From the NCBI RefSeq assembly GCF_000240165.1, contig NC_017586.1, forward strand, positions 4,381,228 to 4,445,227: 64,000 nt of DNA, given 5' to 3'. Under the pieces are notes generated by a model. It saw only the letters and a program-made list of their open reading frames with translations. It was not told where the DNA came from and made no database searches. Shown piece by piece: positions 9,228-17,343 of this stretch. A program made the position numbers and the translations under genes. This DNA is from Streptantibioticus cattleyicolor NRRL 8057 = DSM 46488 (GTDB taxonomy: Bacteria; Actinomycetota; Actinomycetes; Streptomycetales; Streptomycetaceae). Position 1 is the stretch's first letter. Every line of letters starts with the position of its first letter.

Positions 9228-10331
9228 TCACTCCTCGACCAGCAGCCGGTCGCGCAGCTGGGCCAGGGTGCGGGCCAGCAGCCGGGAGACGTGCATCTGG
9301 GAGATGCCCACCTCCTGGGCGATCTGCGACTGCGTCATGTTGCCGAAGAAGCGCAGCAGCAGGATCTTCTTCTCCCGCGGCGGCAACTGCTCCAGCAAAG
9401 GCTTGAGCGATTCCCGGTATTCCACGCCCTCCAGCGCGTCGTCCTCGGCGCCCAGGGTGTCGGCCACCGCGGGCGACTCGTCGTCGGTGTCGGGCACGTC
9501 CAGCGAGAGCGTGCTGTAGGCGTTGGCCGACTCCAGCCCCTCCAGCACCTCCTCCTCGGAGATCTTCAGATGCTCGGCGAGCTCGTGCACGGTCGGGGCG
9601 CGGCCGTGCGCCTGGGAGAGCTCCCCGGTGGCCGTGGTGAGCGCCAGCCGCAGCTCCTGGAGGCGGCGCGGCACGCGGACCGCCCACCCCTTGTCCCGGA
9701 AGTGGCGCTTGATCTCCCCGACCACGGTGGGCGTGGCGTAGGTGGAGAACTCCACGCCGCGCTCCGGGTCGAAACGGTTCACCGACTTGATCAGGCCGAT
9801 GGTGGCGACCTGGGTGAGGTCGTCCAGCGGCTCGCCCCGGTTGCGGAACCGGCGGGCCAGGTGCTCCACGAGCGGCAGATGCATCTGGACCAGCCGGTTG
9901 CGCAGCTCGGCGCGCTCCGGGGAGCCCTCGGGCAACGTGCTCAACTCGATGAACAGGGCGCGCGCCCCGGTGCGGTCCGGCGCGGCGGTGGCCGTGCCGG
10001 GATGGTCGCCGGTGTCGTGGGCGTGGCCGGCCGGGCCGCGTGAGCCGTGGCCGGCCACCGTGGCGCGGGGGTGGCGGCCGTGCTCGCGCGGCGGCTGCTC
10101 GTCCACCCCGGGGCCGTGCTGGTCACGCTCCATGGGGTCCGCCTGTTCCAGCGCGTCCGTAGCGTCGATGTGCGGCACCGGGCGGTGCCGCGGCGGGTGC
10201 CGCCGGGCGGCGGCCTGGGCGGGAACGGCGGCCCCGCGTCCGGCGGGGCCGGCCCGCCGGACGGCGGCGGGCTCGGGGACGCCGCTCGGGGCCGGCTCGG
10301 TGGCCAGCTCCCGGGAGGATTCAGCGGTCAC
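9228..10331 (-). CDS. sigH: SigB/SigF-type stress sigma factor (SigH-like)
   Basis: This sigma-70 group 3 factor of the SigB/F/G class is 367 residues if it starts at GTG 10331. A core of about 245 residues begins near ALFIELSTLPEGS and contains region 2 (LIKSVNRFDPERGVEFSTYA), region 3 (PTVHELAEHLKISEEEV) and region 4 (NMTQSQIAQEVGISQMHVSRL). In front is an unusual extension of about 120 residues rich in Pro, Arg, His and Gly. GTG 10331 has an SD-like GGGGGAA; GTG 10376 and ATG codons inside the extension are alternatives. The S. coelicolor homologue sigH is known to give several products with different N-termini. The gene follows its antagonist, as in that locus. It likely directs osmotic or developmental stress transcription. 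Confidence 0.88.
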   Translation of the reverse strand: MTAESSRELATEPAPSGVPEPAAVRRAGPAGRGAAVPAQAAARRHPPRHRPVPHIDATDALEQADPMERDQHGPGVDEQPPREHGRHPRATVAGHGSRGPAGHAHDTGDHPGTATAAPDRTGARALFIELSTLPEGSPERAELRNRLVQMHLPLVEHLARRFRNRGEPLDDLTQVATIGLIKSVNRFDPERGVEFSTYATPTVVGEIKRHFRDKGWAVRVPRRLQELRLALTTATGELSQAHGRAPTVHELAEHLKISEEEVLEGLESANAYSTLSLDVPDTDDESPAVADTLGAEDDALEGVEYRESLKPLLEQLPPREKKILLLRFFGNMTQSQIAQEVGISQMHVSRLLARTLAQLRDRLLVEE

Positions 10332-10467
10332 GACGTTCCCCCGTTCCGTGCGTGGCGGGCGTGTCCGCGCGGTCACCGCCCCTGGCGGGCGCCGGGCCGC
10401 ACCGGCCCCTCCCGGGGCCTGACTTGCGGAAGTAGTGGAACCTGAGGGCTTCCTGCATCTGGGGACC

Positions 10468-10881
10468 TCACGACTGTCCAGGGCCGGCGCCGCGCTTTTT
10501 GTGCAGGCTGATGCTGACCGTGTTGTCCTCGGCCACGGCGGAGTCGACCTCCCCGGCCAGGGCGGAGAGCACCGTCCAGGCGAAGGTGTCGCGCTCCGGG
10601 GCGCGGCCGTCGGTGGTGGGCGCCGAGACGGTCACCCACAGGGCGTCCTCGACCAGGCGGAAGACGCACGAGAGCACACTGCCGGGAACGGCCTGCTGGA
10701 GCAGGATGGCGCAAGCCTCGTCGACGGCGATGCGCAGGTCTTCGATCTCGTCGAGGGTGAAGTCCAATCGGGCTGCGAGTCCGGCGGTGGCCGTCCGCAG
10801 TACCGAGAGGTAGGCACCCGCCGCGGGCAGCCGGACCTCCACGAAGTCCTTCGACCCGGGCTCGCCTGCGATCTGGGACAC
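10468..10881 (-). CDS. rshA: Anti-sigma factor, RsbW-type kinase (RshA/PrsH-like)
   Basis: This 137-residue GHKL ATPase of the RsbW/SpoIIAB class binds and silences a SigB-type sigma factor. The N box is in DEIEDLRIAVDEACAILL, as expected for the family, followed by a typical beta-rich end. The start is GTG 10881 (MSQIAGEPG), with the SD GGAGGTGAGG just upstream; the longer frame to 11052 lies in the promoter. It precedes the sigma gene by about 135 bases on the same strand, giving an antagonist-sigma operon. Such antagonists are usually relieved by phosphorylation-controlled STAS proteins, none of which is encoded here. Confidence 0.87.
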   Translation of the reverse strand: MSQIAGEPGSKDFVEVRLPAAGAYLSVLRTATAGLAARLDFTLDEIEDLRIAVDEACAILLQQAVPGSVLSCVFRLVEDALWVTVSAPTTDGRAPERDTFAWTVLSALAGEVDSAVAEDNTVSISLHKKRGAGPGQS

Positions 10882-11148
10882 CCTCACCTCCAAGGTGGCA
10901 CACGGTGGTTGAACTTGAACGCCTGCCCCACCCGCCGCCGTTATGCGACGGTCAGGTGCGGGTACACGGTCCGTACACGCCGAGTAGTCGCACGCGATGC
11001 GTACCGTCCAGGGACGGTATCGCGATCTGTGCCCCGGTGTCGCCCGGACCAAGCGCGGTTGTCACCGCGGGCAGGCCCTGTTCCGGGAACCCGCGGCTGT
11101 CACTCATGGTAAACCTATGAGCACGAACAGTGACAGGGGTTTGCGGTC

Positions 11149-11679
11149 TCAATTCGAAAGAGATATCGCGGGGTTGGCCGGAGCGACAGGGGTCGGACCG
11201 GACGCGGATGCCGCCAGCGTCCGCAGCGGCTCACCGGTCAGCCGCTGCACCGTCCACTCGTCCATCGGTACCGCGCCCACCGAGCGGTAGAAGTCGATCG
11301 ACGGCTCGTTCCAGTCGAGCACCGCCCACTCGAAGCGGTCGTAGCCGCGCGCCACGCAGATCCGGGCCAGCTCGGCGAGGAGCGCCTTGCCGTGCCCCCG
11401 GCCCCGCGCCGCCGGGCGAACGTACAGGTCTTCGAGGTGGACGCCGTGGGTGCCGGTCCAGGTGGAGAAGTTGCGGAACCACAGCGCGAAGCCGGCCGCG
11501 ACCCCCTCCGGCTCCTCCTCGGCGATCAGCGCGAAGACCGCCGGCTCGGCCCCGAAGAGCGCCTCGCGCAACTGCTCCGGCGTCGCCCGCGCCTGCTCCA
11601 GCGCCCGCTCGTACTCGGCGAGTTCGCGGATCATGGCGTGGATGGCGGGGACGTCGTCCTCGGTCGCGGGTCGAATCAT
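11149..11679 (-). CDS. GNAT-family N-acetyltransferase (diamine acetyltransferase-like)
   Basis: This 176-residue protein starts MIRPATEDDVPAIHAMIREL, the common GNAT opening. The acetyl-CoA loop is LYVRPAARGRGHGKALLAELARI, and the C-terminal FEWAVLDWNEPSIDFYRSVGAVPMDEW matches the spermidine/diamine acetyltransferase subgroup closely. It likely transfers acetyl groups to a small polyamine-like or amino-acid-like substrate in the cytoplasm. The start at 11679 gives the family N-terminus. It is followed 268 bases later by the anti-sigma gene on the same strand, too far to call an operon. Confidence 0.82.
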   Translation of the reverse strand: MIRPATEDDVPAIHAMIRELAEYERALEQARATPEQLREALFGAEPAVFALIAEEEPEGVAAGFALWFRNFSTWTGTHGVHLEDLYVRPAARGRGHGKALLAELARICVARGYDRFEWAVLDWNEPSIDFYRSVGAVPMDEWTVQRLTGEPLRTLAASASGPTPVAPANPAISLSN

Positions 11680-11769
11680 GCGGCCAAGGCTAACCGGCGG
11701 CGCCGACAACCGGACAGGGCTCGCGGTCACGGAGTGCGACCCCCGGCGGCGACCGCCGGTCACCCGGTG

Positions 11770-12030
11770 TCACACCAGGGTCTGGCAGGGGTAGCACCAC
11801 CGCCAGCTCTCACCCGGCTCGAAAGAGCGCATCACCGGGTGCCCGGTGGCGTCGTGGTGCGCGGTGGCGTGGCGGTACGGCGAGGAGTCGCAGCACCCCA
11901 CGTGACCGCAGCTGAGGCAGAGCCGCAACTGCACCGGATGGCTGCCGGCCGCCTCGCACTCCGGGCAGGTGGCGGTCAGTGGCGCCGGTTCCGGCTCCGG
12001 CAGCGCGGGAAGGTGCGGGCAGTCCCTCAT
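11770..12030 (-). CDS. UBP-type zinc finger protein
   Basis: This 86-residue protein has the ZnF-UBP layout: CPECEAAGSHPVQLRLCLSCGHVGCC, with candidate ligands Cys22, Cys25, Cys38, Cys41 and Cys46, further His residues (54-64), then a C-terminal CYPC. In eukaryotes this fold binds the ubiquitin C-terminus. In actinomycetes the small stand-alone versions have no established function. The start at 12030 is the first ATG after the divergent antiporter promoter and has an AGGAA. It is divergent from the antiporter gene by 82 bases. Confidence 0.82.
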   Translation of the reverse strand: MRDCPHLPALPEPEPAPLTATCPECEAAGSHPVQLRLCLSCGHVGCCDSSPYRHATAHHDATGHPVMRSFEPGESWRWCYPCQTLV

Positions 12031-12112
12031 GATTCCTAGGCTAGGACCTGGCGTCGGAGCACGTCCAAGCAGGTCGGAGCAGGTCGCGTAGGCCGGGACG
12101 AGGGGGAGCGCC

Positions 12113-13720
12113 GTGGGGACCGAGTCGTTGGGTGGCGCGGTGCTGCTGCTGGTGGCCGGCAGCGCGGCGGTGGCCGGTCTGGCCCGGCGCACCGGCGTCT
12201 CCGCGCCGCTGCTGCTGGTCACCGTGGGGCTGGCGGCCTCCTTCGTGCCCGGCGTGCCCGCCTACACCCTCGATCCGCACTGGGTGCTGCCGTTCGTGCT
12301 GCCGCCGCTGCTGCACACCGCCGCGCTGGACAGCTCCTACCTGGGGCTGCGCGCCAACCTGCGCCCGGTGGCGCTGCTGTCGGTGGGGTACGTGCTCTTC
12401 GCCACCGCCGCCGTCGGGCTGGTAGCCCACGCGATCGTCCCCGGGCTGCCGCTGGCCGCCGCGATGGTGCTGGGCGCGGTGGTGGCCCCGCCGGACGCGG
12501 TGGCGGCCACCGCGATCGCCCGCAAGGTGGGGCTGCCCGCCCGGACGGTGACCATCCTGCAGGGCGAGTCGCTGGTCAACGACGCGACCGCGATCACCGC
12601 CTACCGGGTGGCGCTGGCCGCCGCGGTGGGGGAGGGGATCGGCTGGCTCCAGGGGGTCGGCGACTTCCTGCTGGCCGCGGTCGGCGGCACGCTGGTGGGC
12701 CTGGTGCTGATGGTGCCGCTGCACTGGCTGCGCACCCGGCTGCGGGAGCCGCTGCTGCAGAACACCACCTCGCTGCTGATCCCGTTCGTGGCCTACGCGG
12801 CGGCCGAGCGGGTCGGCGCCTCCGGGGTGCTCGCGGTGGTGGTGGTCGGCCTCTACCTGGGCCACCACTCCTCCCAGGTGGACTTCGCCACCCGGCTCCA
12901 GGAGGCCGCGGTGTGGAAGATGGTGGCGTTCGTCCTGGAGTCGGTGGTCTTCGCGCTGATCGGGCTGCAGCTGCCGGTGGTGCTGCGCGGGCTGGGCGGC
13001 ACCGGGGTGACCGGGGCGCTGGGGTTCGCGGCGGTGCTGGTGGCCACGTTGATCGGGTCGCGGTTCGTGTGGGTCTTCCCGGCCACGTACCTGCCGCGCC
13101 GGCTGAGCGCCCGGCGGGCCCGGCGTGATCCGGCGCCGCCGTGGACGCAGGCGTTCGTCACCTCGTGGGCCGGGATGCGCGGGGTGGTCTCCCTCGCGGT
13201 GGCCTTCTCGATCCCGCTCACCACCCGTTCCGGCGCCCCCTTCCCCGGCCGCGACCTGCTGCTCTTCCTCGCGTTCTGCTGCGTGATCGGCACCCTGGTG
13301 CTCCAGGGCTTCACCCTGCCGTGGGTGGTACGGGCGCTGCGGCTGCCGCCCAGGGACGTCCAGCGCGAGACGCTGATCGAGGCGCAGGCGCAGAACGAGG
13401 CGTCCCGGGCCGCCGAGGAGCGCCTGGCGGAGCTGCTGAGCGCCCCCGAGAACGCGCTGCCCGCGCCCCTCGCCGACCGGCTGCGCGCCGTACTGGCCCG
13501 GCGGCGCAACGCGGTGTGGGAACGGCTCGGCGCGGTCAACGCGCTCACCGGGGAGTCGGCGGACGCCACCTACCGGCGGCTGAGCGGGGAGATGATCGCC
13601 GCCGAGCGGGAGGTCTTCGTGGGGCTGCGGGACCGCCGGGTGATCGACGACGAGATGCTGCGCACCCTGCTGCGCCGGCTCGACCTGGAGGAGGCGGCCG
13701 GCGATCACCCCGAGGAGTGA
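12113..13720 (+). CDS. CPA1-family Na+/H+ antiporter
   Basis: This 535-residue membrane protein has about 12 membrane helices over residues 5-415 and a charged cytoplasmic tail. The ion-binding motif APPDAVAA (Asp128) and GESLVNDATA at 151-160 place it in the CPA1 (NhaP/YjcE-like) group, which exchanges Na+ for H+ across the plasma membrane. The tail (about 420-535) is helical and rich in Arg and Glu, typical of pH-sensing ends. The GTG start at 12113 has a strong SD (AGGGGGAG). It is probably transcribed alone. Confidence 0.88.
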   Translation: MGTESLGGAVLLLVAGSAAVAGLARRTGVSAPLLLVTVGLAASFVPGVPAYTLDPHWVLPFVLPPLLHTAALDSSYLGLRANLRPVALLSVGYVLFATAAVGLVAHAIVPGLPLAAAMVLGAVVAPPDAVAATAIARKVGLPARTVTILQGESLVNDATAITAYRVALAAAVGEGIGWLQGVGDFLLAAVGGTLVGLVLMVPLHWLRTRLREPLLQNTTSLLIPFVAYAAAERVGASGVLAVVVVGLYLGHHSSQVDFATRLQEAAVWKMVAFVLESVVFALIGLQLPVVLRGLGGTGVTGALGFAAVLVATLIGSRFVWVFPATYLPRRLSARRARRDPAPPWTQAFVTSWAGMRGVVSLAVAFSIPLTTRSGAPFPGRDLLLFLAFCCVIGTLVLQGFTLPWVVRALRLPPRDVQRETLIEAQAQNEASRAAEERLAELLSAPENALPAPLADRLRAVLARRRNAVWERLGAVNALTGESADATYRRLSGEMIAAEREVFVGLRDRRVIDDEMLRTLLRRLDLEEAAGDHPEE

Positions 13721-13729
13721 GCCGGGCGG

Positions 13730-14626
13730 TCAGCCGGTGACGACCGCCGCGATCCGGGTGCCGGGCGCGAACGCCCCCTCGGCGGCGAGGGTGAAGACCC
13801 CGTAGAGCATCTTGGCCACGTACACCGGTTCCGGCAGCAGGCCGTGGCGGGCGGCGAACTCCTCGGCGAACGCGGTCAGTCGGGGCGTGGTGCGGGCGTA
13901 GCCGCCGCCGTGGAAACGGGTGTCGAGCGTCCAGGCGCCGCGTGGTCCGCCGAACGCCTCGTGCTGGAGCCGGGTCACCTCGTCGGCGAGGAAGCCGCCG
14001 CCCTTGAGCACCGGGAAGCCGATCGCGCGGGCGTCCGGGCCGAGCCCGGCGGCGAGTCCGGCCAGGGTGCCGCCGGTACCGCAGGCGACGGCGACCACGT
14101 CGGCGTGGCCGCGCAGTTCACGGCCGAGCTCCAGGCAGCCGGTGGCGGCCAGGGCGTTGCTGCCGCCCTCGGGGAGCGCGAGGAAGTCGCCGAAGCGGGC
14201 GCGCAGCTCGTCGACGAAGGCCGGTTCGGTCTTGCGCCGGTAGGACGCGCGGTCCACGAAGTGCAGCCGCATCCCGTCGGCCGCCGCCTGCGCCAGGCTC
14301 GGGTTGAGCGGCCGGCCGGCCAGTTCCTCGCCGCGCACCACGCCGATGGTGGCCAACCCCAGCAGCCGGCCCGCCGCTGCGGTCGCCCGCAAGTGGTTGG
14401 AGTACGCCCCGCCGAACGTCAGCAACGTCCCGTACCCCGCCGCCCGCGCCGCCTCCAGGTTGGGCGTCAGCTTCCGCCACTTGTTGCCCGGGATCCTCGG
14501 GTGGATCAGATCGTCCCGCTTGAGCGCCAGCCGCACCCCGGCACGCGCCAGGCGCTCGTCCTCGACCGGCACGAGCGGCGAGGGCAGCCGGGGGTCGAGC
14601 GCGTCGAGCGGCGAAGCGGTGGGCAC
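13730..14626 (-). CDS. PLP-dependent D-cysteine desulfhydrase / ACC deaminase-family enzyme
   Basis: This 298-residue fold-type II PLP enzyme has the Schiff-base lysine in RIPGNKWRKL (Lys49), the substrate loop GGAYSNHLRATAAAG and the phosphate-binding turn ACGTGGTLAGL. These match D-cysteine desulfhydrase and 1-aminocyclopropane-1-carboxylate deaminase; bacterial genomes use this fold mainly to degrade D-cysteine and related D-amino acids. GTG 14626 is preferred because the alternative at 14665 would start inside a 17-bp hairpin that looks like the sodN terminator. It converges with the antiporter gene, 9 bases apart. Confidence 0.78.
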   Translation of the reverse strand: MPTASPLDALDPRLPSPLVPVEDERLARAGVRLALKRDDLIHPRIPGNKWRKLTPNLEAARAAGYGTLLTFGGAYSNHLRATAAAGRLLGLATIGVVRGEELAGRPLNPSLAQAAADGMRLHFVDRASYRRKTEPAFVDELRARFGDFLALPEGGSNALAATGCLELGRELRGHADVVAVACGTGGTLAGLAAGLGPDARAIGFPVLKGGGFLADEVTRLQHEAFGGPRGAWTLDTRFHGGGYARTTPRLTAFAEEFAARHGLLPEPVYVAKMLYGVFTLAAEGAFAPGTRIAAVVTG

Positions 14627-14660
14627 CGGCCCATTGTCCCAGGGCGGAGGGGAGAAACGC

Positions 14661-14713
14661 CGCACCCGGCCGCCGCGAGGCCCTCGTCGGGGCGAACGCG
14701 GCGGCCGGGTGCG
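14661..14713 (-). terminator. Long hairpin downstream of sodN
   Basis: Bases 14661-14677 pair perfectly over 17 bp with 14697-14713 (arm CGCACCCGGCCGCCGCG), leaving a 19-base loop. It lies 49 bases past the sodN stop on its own strand. It probably ends or protects the sodN message and overlaps the promoter side of the next gene. Confidence 0.75.
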
Positions 14714-14716
14714 CCA

Positions 14717-14753
14717 CCGCGGTCTGTGAAGGTGGTGTCCTCGCAGACCGCGG
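14717..14753 (-). terminator. Second hairpin immediately after the sodN stop
   Basis: CCGCGGTCTG (14717-14726) pairs perfectly with CAGACCGCGG (14744-14753) around a 17-base loop, 9 bases after the sodN stop. Together with the larger hairpin it makes a tandem structured 3' end. Confidence 0.65.
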
Positions 14754-14762
14754 GGTGAAGGC

Positions 14763-15158
14763 TCAGGCCTTCTTGGTCTCCCAGAAGATCTTGTCGATCT
14801 CGGCGATCAGGTCGAGCGCCTTCTGGCCGGTCGCCGGGTCGTTGGAGCCCTTGGCGGCGCTGAGGGCCTTGAGGGCGTCGTTGACCAGCTGGTGCAGCTG
14901 CGGGTACTTCTCGAAGTGCGGAGCCTTGAAGTAGTCGCTCCACAGCACCGAGACGTGGTGCTTGGCCAGCTCGGCCCGCTGCTCCTTGATGACCACCGCG
15001 CGGGTGCGGAAGTCGGAGTCCTCGTTGGCCTGGTACTTCTCCTGGATGGCCTTGACGGACTCGGCCTCGATACGGGCCTGGGCCGGGTCGTAGACGCCGC
15101 ACGGCAGGTCGCAGTGGGCGCTGACCTTGACCTTGGGCGCGAACAGGCGAGAGAACAT
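14763..15158 (-). CDS. sodN: Nickel superoxide dismutase precursor
   Basis: This 131-residue protein is the precursor of NiSOD, which converts superoxide to oxygen and hydrogen peroxide. Residues 1-14 (MFSRLFAPKVKVSA) are the cleaved leader. The mature enzyme begins with the nickel hook HCDLPCGVY, in which the new N-terminal His15, Cys16 and Cys20 bind nickel. The rest is the expected four-helix subunit of the hexamer. SD GAGGAAGGA precedes the ATG. The adjacent divergent peptidase SodX is the likely leader protease. In S. coelicolor sodN is controlled by nickel through Nur, partly by a small RNA from sodF; I could not verify a pairing site here. Confidence 0.97.
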   Translation of the reverse strand: MFSRLFAPKVKVSAHCDLPCGVYDPAQARIEAESVKAIQEKYQANEDSDFRTRAVVIKEQRAELAKHHVSVLWSDYFKAPHFEKYPQLHQLVNDALKALSAAKGSNDPATGQKALDLIAEIDKIFWETKKA

Positions 15159-15297
15159 TGCCGTCCTTCCTCGTGATCGTCTTTGCAGGTGGGAGATTAC
15201 TCCCTGGGGGGCCTGTTTTCTCGGGTGCCCCCAGGTGCTTAGGACAAAAGTCTGGTGTCACTCTGGACCCGGTGGAGGAACCGACAGGAGGCGCGGG
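15159..15297. promoter_or_regulatory. Divergent sodN-sodX promoter region with an inverted repeat
   Basis: The 139-bp gap carries both start signals. CCTGGGGGGC (15203-15212) faces GCCCCCAGG (15227-15235), an imperfect inverted repeat separated by 14 bases, located between the two genes. It could be an operator or a hairpin in the sodN leader. A nickel-responsive Nur box was looked for and no clear match was found. Confidence 0.4.
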
Positions 15298-15711
15298 ATG
15301 CGCGAGCAGGGGGCGAGGCTGCCGTACGGCGTGGCCGAGGTGACGGGGCCTTCGATGGTGCCGACGCTTCGTCACGGGGACCAGTTGCTGGTCCGGTACG
15401 GGGCGCCGGTACGGGCGGGGGACGTGGTGGTGCTGCGCCACCCGCTTCAGCAGGACCTGCTGATCGTCAAGCGGGCGGTGGAGCGCCGGGAGGGCGGCTG
15501 GTGGGTGCTGGGCGACAACCCGTTCGCCGAGTCCGACAGCCGGCTGTTCGGCACGGTGCCGGACGAGTTGGTGGTCGCCAAGGCGCTGGGACGGTTCCGG
15601 CCGCCGCGGGAGCTGGGGCGTTCGGTGCGCTCGGCGCTGGGGTGGGCGGTCTCGGCGCTGCGGCCGGTGCGGGCGGACCGTTCGGTGACGCGGCGGCTCA
15701 AGGCGCGCTGA
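15298..15711 (+). CDS. sodX: NiSOD maturation peptidase, S26 signal peptidase-like
   Basis: This 137-residue protein has the S26 family core: the nucleophile in TGPSMVPTL (Ser19), the general-base lysine in LLIVKRAV (Lys58) and the conserved GDNPFAESDSR box (72-82). Unlike ordinary type I signal peptidases it has no clear N-terminal membrane anchor, as reported for SodX proteins. Its role is to remove the 14-residue SodN leader and expose His1 for nickel binding. ATG 15298 follows the SD GGAGG; the upstream part of the longer frame is the divergent promoter. Position next to sodN is the main support. Confidence 0.9.
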   Translation: MREQGARLPYGVAEVTGPSMVPTLRHGDQLLVRYGAPVRAGDVVVLRHPLQQDLLIVKRAVERREGGWWVLGDNPFAESDSRLFGTVPDELVVAKALGRFRPPRELGRSVRSALGWAVSALRPVRADRSVTRRLKAR

Positions 15712-15784
15712 GCGCGGCCGGCCGGCCGCCGGTCGTTCAACCGCGGACCGGCCGGGCGGCAGCGGTCGAACGCCCGGCGGCGGC

Positions 15785-16381
15785 TCAGCCGGCGGGCCGG
15801 GCGCCCGCCGCCGGGCGGGCGTTCTCCTGGCGTTTGCGGGCCCGGTAGGCGGCGACGTTGGCGCGGGTCGCGCAGCGGTCGGAGCAGTAGCGCCGGGACC
15901 GGTTGGTCGAGGTGTCGATGTAGGCGTTGCGGCACGGCGACGCCTGGCAGATGCCGAGCCGGTCCACGCCTAGGTCGGTCAGCTGGATGGCCAGGCCCAT
16001 GCAGGCGGTCGCGGCGTAGGAGGCCGAGGCGTTGGTGGCGTGGTCGGCCAGGTGCAGGTGCCAGTCGGGCCGGCCCTGGGCGTCCAGGTCGCCGTGGCCG
16101 GAGATCTGCGGGCTGACCGGGAACTCCAGCAGCAGTGAGTTGAGCAGGTCCACCGCCCGTACCTCGGCGCCCTCGGAGGCGGCCTCGAAGACCGCGCGCA
16201 GCCGGGTGCGGACGGCCCGCAGCCGGGTGATGTCGGCCTCCCCGGCGCGGCGGGCCGACTGCTGGCTGTTGCCGAAGAGCGCGCGTACCGCCTCGACGGA
16301 GGTGAGGCCGTCCTCCCCGCGTTCGGGCCGCTCGCTGTTGACCAGGCGCACGGCGTAGTCGGCGTAATAAGCCAGTTCCAC
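15785..16381 (-). CDS. CGNR zinc finger transcription regulator (ABATE domain)
   Basis: This 198-residue protein has an N-terminal ABATE domain (about 1-135) and a C-terminal CGNR zinc finger with Cys145, Cys150, Cys166 and Cys170 followed by the basic helix ATRANVAAYRARK. The finger binds DNA; the ABATE part is thought to sense a small ligand, a stress-response role inferred for the family. The GTG start at 16381 has the SD AAGGA. It is divergent from the methyltransferase at 16521 with 139 bases between, so autoregulation of that interval is plausible. Confidence 0.85.
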   Translation of the reverse strand: MELAYYADYAVRLVNSERPERGEDGLTSVEAVRALFGNSQQSARRAGEADITRLRAVRTRLRAVFEAASEGAEVRAVDLLNSLLLEFPVSPQISGHGDLDAQGRPDWHLHLADHATNASASYAATACMGLAIQLTDLGVDRLGICQASPCRNAYIDTSTNRSRRYCSDRCATRANVAAYRARKRQENARPAAGARPAG

Positions 16382-16520
16382 TTGTGGTCCTTACTCGCGG
16401 CGGACTATGGTCGGGACCGGTCGCCGTAATGGGCGATCTCCCTAAGAGGCTATTACCAAGGCTACGGCACAGGGTAGTGCGGCCGGCGCCGCCCTGCCCG
16501 GAAACGTCCCTGGAGGACCC

Positions 16521-17288
16521 ATGACCACCGGTACCACCGTGCCCACCGGCGACTGGGCGGCCTGGCAGCGCAGTTGGGACCGCCAGCAGGAGCTGTACCT
16601 GCCCGACCGCGAGGAGCGCTTCCGGGTCATGCTCGACCTGGTGGAGGCGCTGGCCGGCCCGGCGCCCGTCGTCCTCGACCTGGCCTGCGGCACCGGCAGC
16701 ATCTCGCGCCGGGTCCTCGAGCGGTTCCCCGGGGCCCGTACCACCGGCGTCGACCTCGACCCGGCGCTGCTCACCATCGCCCGCGGCACCTTCGCCGACG
16801 AGCCGCGCGCCGAGTTCGTCACCGCCGACCTGACCGACCCCGACTGGACCGGCCGGCTGCCGCACCACGAGTACGACGCCGTGCTCACCGCCACCGCGCT
16901 GCACTGGCTCGACACCGGCGAACTCGCCCGGCTCTACGGCGAGCTGCCCGGCGTCCTCAAGGTCGGCGGGGTCTTCCTCAACGCCGACCACATGCCCGAC
17001 CCCGCCACCGAGCGGATCAACGAGGCCGAGCGCGCGCTGCGCCACGCCCGCCAGGAAGGCGCCCGTGCGGACGGCGTGCTCGACTGGGAGACCTGGTGGC
17101 GGGTGGCGGCGGCGGACGAGGCGCTCGGCGCGGCCGTCGCCCGCCGCTTCGAGATCTTCGGCGGCCACACCGACGGCGAGCCCCACCCGCCCGAGTGGCA
17201 CGCCGGCGTCCTGCGCGAGGCGGGGTTCGCCGAGGCCCGCACGGTGTGGCGTTCGGTGCCGGACGCGGTGGTCGCCGCCCTGAAGTGA
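16521..17288 (+). CDS. Class I SAM-dependent methyltransferase
   Basis: This 255-residue Rossmann-fold methyltransferase has motif I VLDLACGTGS at 51-60, the acidic end of strand 2 in TTGVDLDPALL and the post-motif segment YDAVLTATALHWL. This resembles trans-aconitate or small-molecule methyltransferases of the Methyltransf_11/25 groups. No substrate domain is recognisable. SD GGAGG lies close to the ATG. It stands alone, with a terminator immediately after it. Confidence 0.8.
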   Translation: MTTGTTVPTGDWAAWQRSWDRQQELYLPDREERFRVMLDLVEALAGPAPVVLDLACGTGSISRRVLERFPGARTTGVDLDPALLTIARGTFADEPRAEFVTADLTDPDWTGRLPHHEYDAVLTATALHWLDTGELARLYGELPGVLKVGGVFLNADHMPDPATERINEAERALRHARQEGARADGVLDWETWWRVAAADEALGAAVARRFEIFGGHTDGEPHPPEWHAGVLREAGFAEARTVWRSVPDAVVAALK

Positions 17289-17291
17289 CGG

Positions 17292-17323
17292 CGGGCGGCC
17301 GTCGTCCGCGCGACGGCCGCCCG
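17292..17323. terminator. Bidirectional terminator between methyltransferase and malic enzyme
   Basis: CGGGCGGCCGTCG (17292-17304) pairs perfectly over 13 bp with 17311-17323 around a 6-base loop, between two convergent genes. Confidence 0.82.
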
Positions 17324-17343
17324 GGGCGCCGGGGGTGTGCCGG

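Noticed and set aside
15159..15297. Nur (nickel) box in the sodN-sodX interval
   Set aside because: A TTGCA near 15183 is an isolated half-site; no full inverted repeat of the Nur type could be found.
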